From the NCBI GenBank assembly GCA_009711825.1, contig VEMY01000001.1, positions 143,899 to 207,898 of the forward strand: a stretch of 64,000 bases of DNA, given 5' to 3'. This document shows positions 60,618-64,000 of this stretch, piece after piece. Position 1 is the stretch's first letter. Every line of letters starts with the position of its first letter. Both the position numbers and the translations under genes were made by a program. The notes under the pieces are model-generated. The model ran no database searches. It saw nothing but the letters and a program-made list of their open reading frames with translations, and was not told the origin of the DNA. The DNA is from Bacillota bacterium (GTDB lineage Bacteria > Bacillota > Proteinivoracia > UBA4975 > VEMY01).

Positions 60618-61601
60618 ATGGTAGATAAATTTAACCGGCAGATGTACCTGCTATTCACTTTAGCTGAGCTGCGCCGGGGGCGGACGGCCGAAGATTTACA
60701 ACAGGATTTAGAGACCGTTCTGGGTGTTTCGGTTAGTGTGCGCACAATATATCGGGATATTAATGAGCTATCACTTACTTTTCCCATTACCGAAGAGGTC
60801 AGGAACGGAAAAGCATACTATTTCATGCTGGATAGATTCCGTTTAGATGATGTCCAGTTTACCTTTAAAGAACTGATTGCGCTGATGCTTTTACAAAGCA
60901 TGCTGGATAATCTGGGCAGCGATCCAGTAATTGAAGCCGGCAAACAGCTTACTGAGCGCTTTATTGCCAAACTCACTCCATCCCAACAGCAATTCTTAAA
61001 AGGGTTGTATGATTATTTCCGGGTAGAGATGCCTGGCAATTGGGGCAATAAATCCGATTTGCTTCAACTGTTTTTTGAAGCAGCATTTGGCCAGCAAGAG
61101 GTGGAGATTGAGTACTATTCATTTCACAGCGACGAGGTAATGACGAGGATAATCCATCCATATACAATATATTATCGTCAACAGTACTATATCGTCGCGT
61201 GGTGCACAGAACGCAAGGAAATCAGAGAGTTTCGTCTTGACCGGGTCCAAGCCGCTAGAGTGCTGGATAGCGGCTTTACTCCTGACCCCGGGTTTGATTA
61301 TGAGTCTTATAGTAAGAACTGCTGGGAAGCGCTTAAAGGTAAGGCAAGCTATGACGTTGTCTTGCGTTTTTCGCCGGAGTACAGTCGCTTTATTCGCGAA
61401 TACCATGGTCTGCGGGCCGATAGTCTCTGTGATCTTCCCGATGGACGCTTGGAATTCCGTAAAGCGGTGAGCATGCTGGATGAGATTCTCCCATGGGTCA
61501 TCAGTCACGGTCCTGAGGTAGAGGTGGTAGCTCCCCCTGAGTTGCGGGAGCAGGTCGTGGATACCGTTACACGACATGCCCGCCAGCTCGGCTTGCTTTA
61601 A
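60618..61601 (+). CDS. HTH-11/WYL-domain transcriptional regulator
   Basis: 327 residues from the ATG at 60618; AGGAGG lies 11 bases upstream, and the GTG at 60606 overlaps that site. The N-terminal winged helix is MYLLFTLAELRRGRTAEDLQQDLETVLGVSVSVRTIYRDINELS, with the DeoR-like RTIYRDI helix. The WYL domain covers about 145-215 (EIEYYSFHSDEVMTRIIHPYTIYYRQQYYIVAWCTERKEIREFRLDRV), and a WCX-like domain ends the protein. It probably senses a nucleic-acid-type or other ligand and regulates the divergent DUF4438 gene. Confidence 0.92.
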   Translation: MVDKFNRQMYLLFTLAELRRGRTAEDLQQDLETVLGVSVSVRTIYRDINELSLTFPITEEVRNGKAYYFMLDRFRLDDVQFTFKELIALMLLQSMLDNLGSDPVIEAGKQLTERFIAKLTPSQQQFLKGLYDYFRVEMPGNWGNKSDLLQLFFEAAFGQQEVEIEYYSFHSDEVMTRIIHPYTIYYRQQYYIVAWCTERKEIREFRLDRVQAARVLDSGFTPDPGFDYESYSKNCWEALKGKASYDVVLRFSPEYSRFIREYHGLRADSLCDLPDGRLEFRKAVSMLDEILPWVISHGPEVEVVAPPELREQVVDTVTRHARQLGLL

Positions 61602-61665
61602 CAACCAGTACAAATGCCCCTTTGTCTGCGTATACTGATACATCAGGCAAAGGAGCTGATTAGCT

Positions 61666-62001
61666 GTGAAGGTAAAATGCCCAATTGTCCTTAGCACCAT
61701 TAACCTCCTCAGGTTAATCAAGGGGATAATGGCAAAAATAGCATTTGGGATTTGTTCGTTAATGGTTGAATTGCCTGTGTGGAAGCGCCGGTCTGTCCGG
61801 CAGCCAAGTTGGACGCCGTGCCCCTTGGTTTTCAATGAGCAGTCCCATTTTCCACGGATAATAGATGGCGCTTTGCTGGTGGAGCAACCTTGTGGGGAGT
61901 CAAATAAAAAAACCGGGCCTAACATACTAAATCGTTTGCCCAATCGCAGAGTATTGCGCATGTACCACGAGCCCAAGCGGGCAGGCAGAAATAATTCATA
62001 G
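61666..62001 (+). CDS. Doubtful open frame, 111 aa, in an unexplained 416-base gap
   Basis: GTG at 61666 with AAAGGAG 9 bases upstream, so translation is possible. The protein is unlike any family I know; it has a short hydrophobic stretch (IMAKIAFGICSLMVELPVW) and a basic C-terminus. A long frame also exists on the other strand over the same DNA (down to 61119), but that one overlaps the WYL gene deeply. The gap may instead hold a remnant of a repeat or mobile sequence. Confidence 0.25.
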   Translation: MKVKCPIVLSTINLLRLIKGIMAKIAFGICSLMVELPVWKRRSVRQPSWTPCPLVFNEQSHFPRIIDGALLVEQPCGESNKKTGPNILNRLPNRRVLRMYHEPKRAGRNNS

Positions 62002-62017
62002 CAAGGGGGGCCAAGAA

Positions 62018-62701
62018 GTGCCTAAGTTGACCTACCTGGGGCATTCCTGCTTTATGCTTACCCATGAACGGGAAAGTCTGATTTTTGATCCTTACATCAA
62101 TGGTAATCCCGGGGCCGGTGATCTTGACCCGGAATCAATAGTGGTTGATTATGTTTTGGTCAGCCATGGCCATGCTGATCATTTGGGAGACGCTGTCGAT
62201 ATTTGCGTACGGAATAATGCAATTTTGATCTCCACCTTTGAAATCGGGAATTTGTGCCGCGGCCAGGGCGTATCCCGGTTCCATACCGGACATATTGGGG
62301 GGCGGGCCAATTTCCCCTTTGGATACCTGCGGTTTACGCCTGCGCTTCACGGCGCCGGTGTTGCCGGCGGGGCTGCATGCGGCTTCTACCTTAACTTTCA
62401 TCAGGTTGGGATTTATTTTGCTGGCGATACAGGCTTGTTTAGCGATATGCGGTTGTTGGGCGACCTGGAGCAAATTGACTATGCCCTCCTGCCAATCGGC
62501 GATAATTACACCATGGGACCGTCAGACGCTGCCTTGGCGGTAGAAATGCTGCGTCCCAAGGTGGTTGTGCCTATGCACTACAATACTTTTGAGCAAATTC
62601 GTCAGGATCCGTTCCTATTCAAAAACAATGTGGAAGCCAAGAACCTGGCACAGGTAGAAGTGATGGATTCGGGGCAGGAGTTGGAATTGTCGACTCCTTA
62701 A
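62018..62701 (+). CDS. UPF0173-type metal-dependent hydrolase (metallo-beta-lactamase fold)
   Basis: 227 residues from a GTG at 62018 with AAGGGGGG upstream. Metal-binding residues: LGHSCFML near residue 8, VSHGHADHLGDAV near residue 48 (HXHXDH), AGDTGLFSDM near 135 and PMHYNTFEQI near 187. This order is diagnostic for the UPF0173 / YtkL group. Activity unknown. It is transcribed alone. Confidence 0.93.
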   Translation: MPKLTYLGHSCFMLTHERESLIFDPYINGNPGAGDLDPESIVVDYVLVSHGHADHLGDAVDICVRNNAILISTFEIGNLCRGQGVSRFHTGHIGGRANFPFGYLRFTPALHGAGVAGGAACGFYLNFHQVGIYFAGDTGLFSDMRLLGDLEQIDYALLPIGDNYTMGPSDAALAVEMLRPKVVVPMHYNTFEQIRQDPFLFKNNVEAKNLAQVEVMDSGQELELSTP

Positions 62702-62703
62702 GC

Positions 62704-62733
62704 AAAAAACCCCGTCAAGGGGTTTTTGATTTT
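62704..62733. terminator. Bidirectional terminator
   Basis: AAAAAACCCC GTCAA GGGGTTTTTG, between the hydrolase gene and the convergent membrane protein gene. Confidence 0.85.
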
Positions 62734-63053
62734 AACCTTTTCAGTACACCGAACGCCGGTTCAACTAACTCGCCCAGGGTCGGCATCGGTCTTGTTTCGC
62801 ATCGGGCGGCAGATATTATGGCCCAAATTAATAAATATGCGCAAAATGACCAGAGCACTATACCCAGCGCCGGTCCAAAAACAGGCAGCAGGGCAAGAGG
62901 CGCGGTACAAACAACGATTGCCCAAAGCAGAAAAGCTTGTTTCGCATGGAACTTTACCAGGGAGCCTTTGTTTTTTTGTAACAGGGTCAGAACAAACATA
63001 GGCGGGATATAGCTAAGCAAGGCCCAAATTTTCGACTTCAGGTTAGTATCCAT
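62715..63053 (-). CDS. Small DUF4870-like membrane protein
   Basis: 112 residues from the ATG at 63053 (MDTNLKSKIWALLSYI), preceded by GGGGTGAT. Hydrophobic segments cover about residues 8-22, 35-55 and 60-82. KIWALLSYIPPMFVLTLLQ and LVKFHAKQAFLLWAI match the DUF4870/YtxH-neighbour type, where the membrane protein begins with a short SYI-P and FHAxQ(A/G) motif. Function unknown. It is divergent from murB. Confidence 0.8.
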   Translation of the reverse strand: MDTNLKSKIWALLSYIPPMFVLTLLQKNKGSLVKFHAKQAFLLWAIVVCTAPLALLPVFGPALGIVLWSFCAYLLIWAIISAARCETRPMPTLGELVEPAFGVLKRLKSKTP

Positions 63054-63179
63054 AAAATCACCCCGGGAATTTTCTTCTATCATAAAGGCAACTTTTGGTT
63101 TCGTCAATTCTCTGGTGAATTTTCCTGTTATTCCGGGGTCATCATATACTGTTAGAAAGGATTGAAGGGGATACCCGCT

Positions 63180-64000
63180 ATGAGTATAAAACAAGATCTC
63201 GAATCCATAACCGACGCCAATTCCGTATACACCGATTTTCCGATGGAGCAGGCCACGTCATTTAAGGTCGGCGGACCGGCCGATTACTACGTATTGCCCC
63301 GGGATTACAGTCAGGTCAGCCAGGTAATAACTTATTGCAATGAACATAATTTAGATCTGTATGTGATTGGCAAGGGTACCAACTTATTGATCAGTGATCG
63401 TGGCCTCAGGGGAGTGGTCATGCGGCTTGACGAAAATATGTCCGAAATCAGGGTGGCAGATACTACGATAATTGCCCAGGCCGGCGCTTCTCTGCCCCGG
63501 GTAAGTAAAATTGCCCAGGCAAACGGCTTAAGCGGGCTGGAATTTGCTGCCGGCATTCCCGGCACTGTTGGTGGGGCTGTTGTAATGAATGCCGGCGCTT
63601 ACGGCAACGAGATGAAGGATGTGCTCACCCGAGTGTTGGCGGTTACACCGCAAGGACAACTTGTTCAGTATCAGGCGTCTGAGCTGGAATTAGATTACCG
63701 GTCCAGTATTTTCCAGAGCAACGGCAATGTGGTCTTGGAAGCGGAGATAGAGCTAACTGAAAAAGACCGGGAGGATATCCGGGAATATATGAACGAGCTC
63801 ACCCGCCGTCGCCGGGAAAAACAACCGTTGGATAAGGCCAGCGCTGGCAGTACTTTTAAACGCCCCCCCCGACATTATGCCGGAAAATTAATTGAAGAAT
63901 GCAACCTACGCGGTGTGCGCCAGGGAGGGGCGATGGTTTCGGAAAAACATTGCGGCTTTGTGGTCAATGATAACAAGGCCACCGCCCAGGAAATTTACAA
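63180..64000 (+). CDS. murB: UDP-N-acetylmuramate dehydrogenase, 3' end cut by window edge
   Basis: The ATG at 63180 has GAAGGGG 9 bases upstream, and the frame stays open to the end of the window (about 273 residues). The FAD-binding motifs are YVIGKGTNLLISD near residue 62 and GIPGTVGGAVVMNAGAYG near 125; SAGSTFKRPPRHYAGKLIEE near 222 carries the catalytic Ser, and CGFVVNDNKATA follows. It reduces the enolpyruvyl group of UDP-GlcNAc-enolpyruvate to form UDP-MurNAc for peptidoglycan. The length fits the ~300-residue type II enzymes of Firmicutes. Confidence 0.95.
   Translation, partial: MSIKQDLESITDANSVYTDFPMEQATSFKVGGPADYYVLPRDYSQVSQVITYCNEHNLDLYVIGKGTNLLISDRGLRGVVMRLDENMSEIRVADTTIIAQAGASLPRVSKIAQANGLSGLEFAAGIPGTVGGAVVMNAGAYGNEMKDVLTRVLAVTPQGQLVQYQASELELDYRSSIFQSNGNVVLEAEIELTEKDREDIREYMNELTRRRREKQPLDKASAGSTFKRPPRHYAGKLIEECNLRGVRQGGAMVSEKHCGFVVNDNKATAQEIY

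Noticed and set aside
61119-61976. 285-residue minus-strand frame
   Set aside because: It runs antisense through about 480 bases of the WYL regulator and has no ribosome site or recognisable domain.
1-64000. tRNA, rRNA, tmRNA or complete insertion sequences
   Set aside because: Scanning by eye found no cloverleaf-type TTCGAATC/CCA patterns, rRNA segments, or transposase frames.

Overview
The window looks like chromosomal DNA of an anaerobic, endospore-forming, amino-acid-fermenting member of the Clostridia or a related class. The evidence is a selenocysteine-dependent glycine reductase operon, spore germination receptor genes (GerA-type), spore photoproduct lyase, Shine-Dalgarno sites of the AGGAGG type, Firmicutes-style riboswitches (lysine, glycine, TPP), a flavodiiron protein, arginine deiminase, ornithine aminotransferase and tryptophanase. 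By eye the base composition is near 50-55% GC, higher than classical clostridia. I cannot name the genus. No tRNA, rRNA, CRISPR array or intact insertion sequence was seen.

Layout. 1-8.5 kb: partial NagZ-type hexosaminidase, a radical SAM gene with an unknown partner, a decayed FAD oxidoreductase, then an HD protein / methyltransferase / 2-hydroxyacid dehydrogenase / ribokinase / nucleoside hydrolase run. 8.5-13.6 kb: DUF2164, a beta-propeller lipoprotein, a ferredoxin-like gene split by an in-frame TAA, two tandem DUF421 genes and an Eis-like acetyltransferase. 13.7-20.4 kb: a diaminopimelate (DAP) region with ddh1-dapF-nhaC behind a consensus sigma-54 promoter, a sigma-54 activator gene, and a second ddh behind a lysine riboswitch. 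20.5-22.5 kb: tryptophanase and RidA. 22.6-26.7 kb: a spore germination receptor whose B subunit faces the other subunits. 26.8-32.5 kb: MATE pump, HD protein, DUF2062, and an ECF sigma / anti-sigma / polymer-forming protein / DUF4097 operon with two frame disruptions. 32.6-38.8 kb: flavodiiron protein, arginine deiminase, a two-component system with a secreted protein, guanylate kinase. 39-48.5 kb: ornithine aminotransferase, glycerate-type dehydrogenase, spore photoproduct lyase, a small Cys-rich protein behind palindromic operators, NYN protein and others. 48.5-56.6 kb: tandem glycine riboswitch followed by grdX-trxB-trxA-grdE-grdA-grdB-grdC-grdD, with TGA selenocysteine codons in grdA and grdB. 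56.7-64 kb: acetyltransferase, TPP riboswitch-thiT, a lone cas6, a possible group II intron remnant, DUF4438, WYL regulator, MBL hydrolase and a partial murB.

How it fits together: tryptophanase, arginine deiminase and ornithine aminotransferase can feed amino acids into fermentation, while glycine reductase is the electron sink that yields acetyl phosphate (Stickland type). The most distinctive unit is the DAP region. Two paralogous DAP dehydrogenases carry opposite kinds of control, a lysine riboswitch for one and a sigma-54 promoter with four matching palindromes for the other. This suggests one biosynthetic enzyme and one inducible enzyme for DAP use. Several genes are broken by single-base events (about 3.2, 10.4, 30.3 and 31.0 kb), so sequencing or assembly error must be weighed against real decay.
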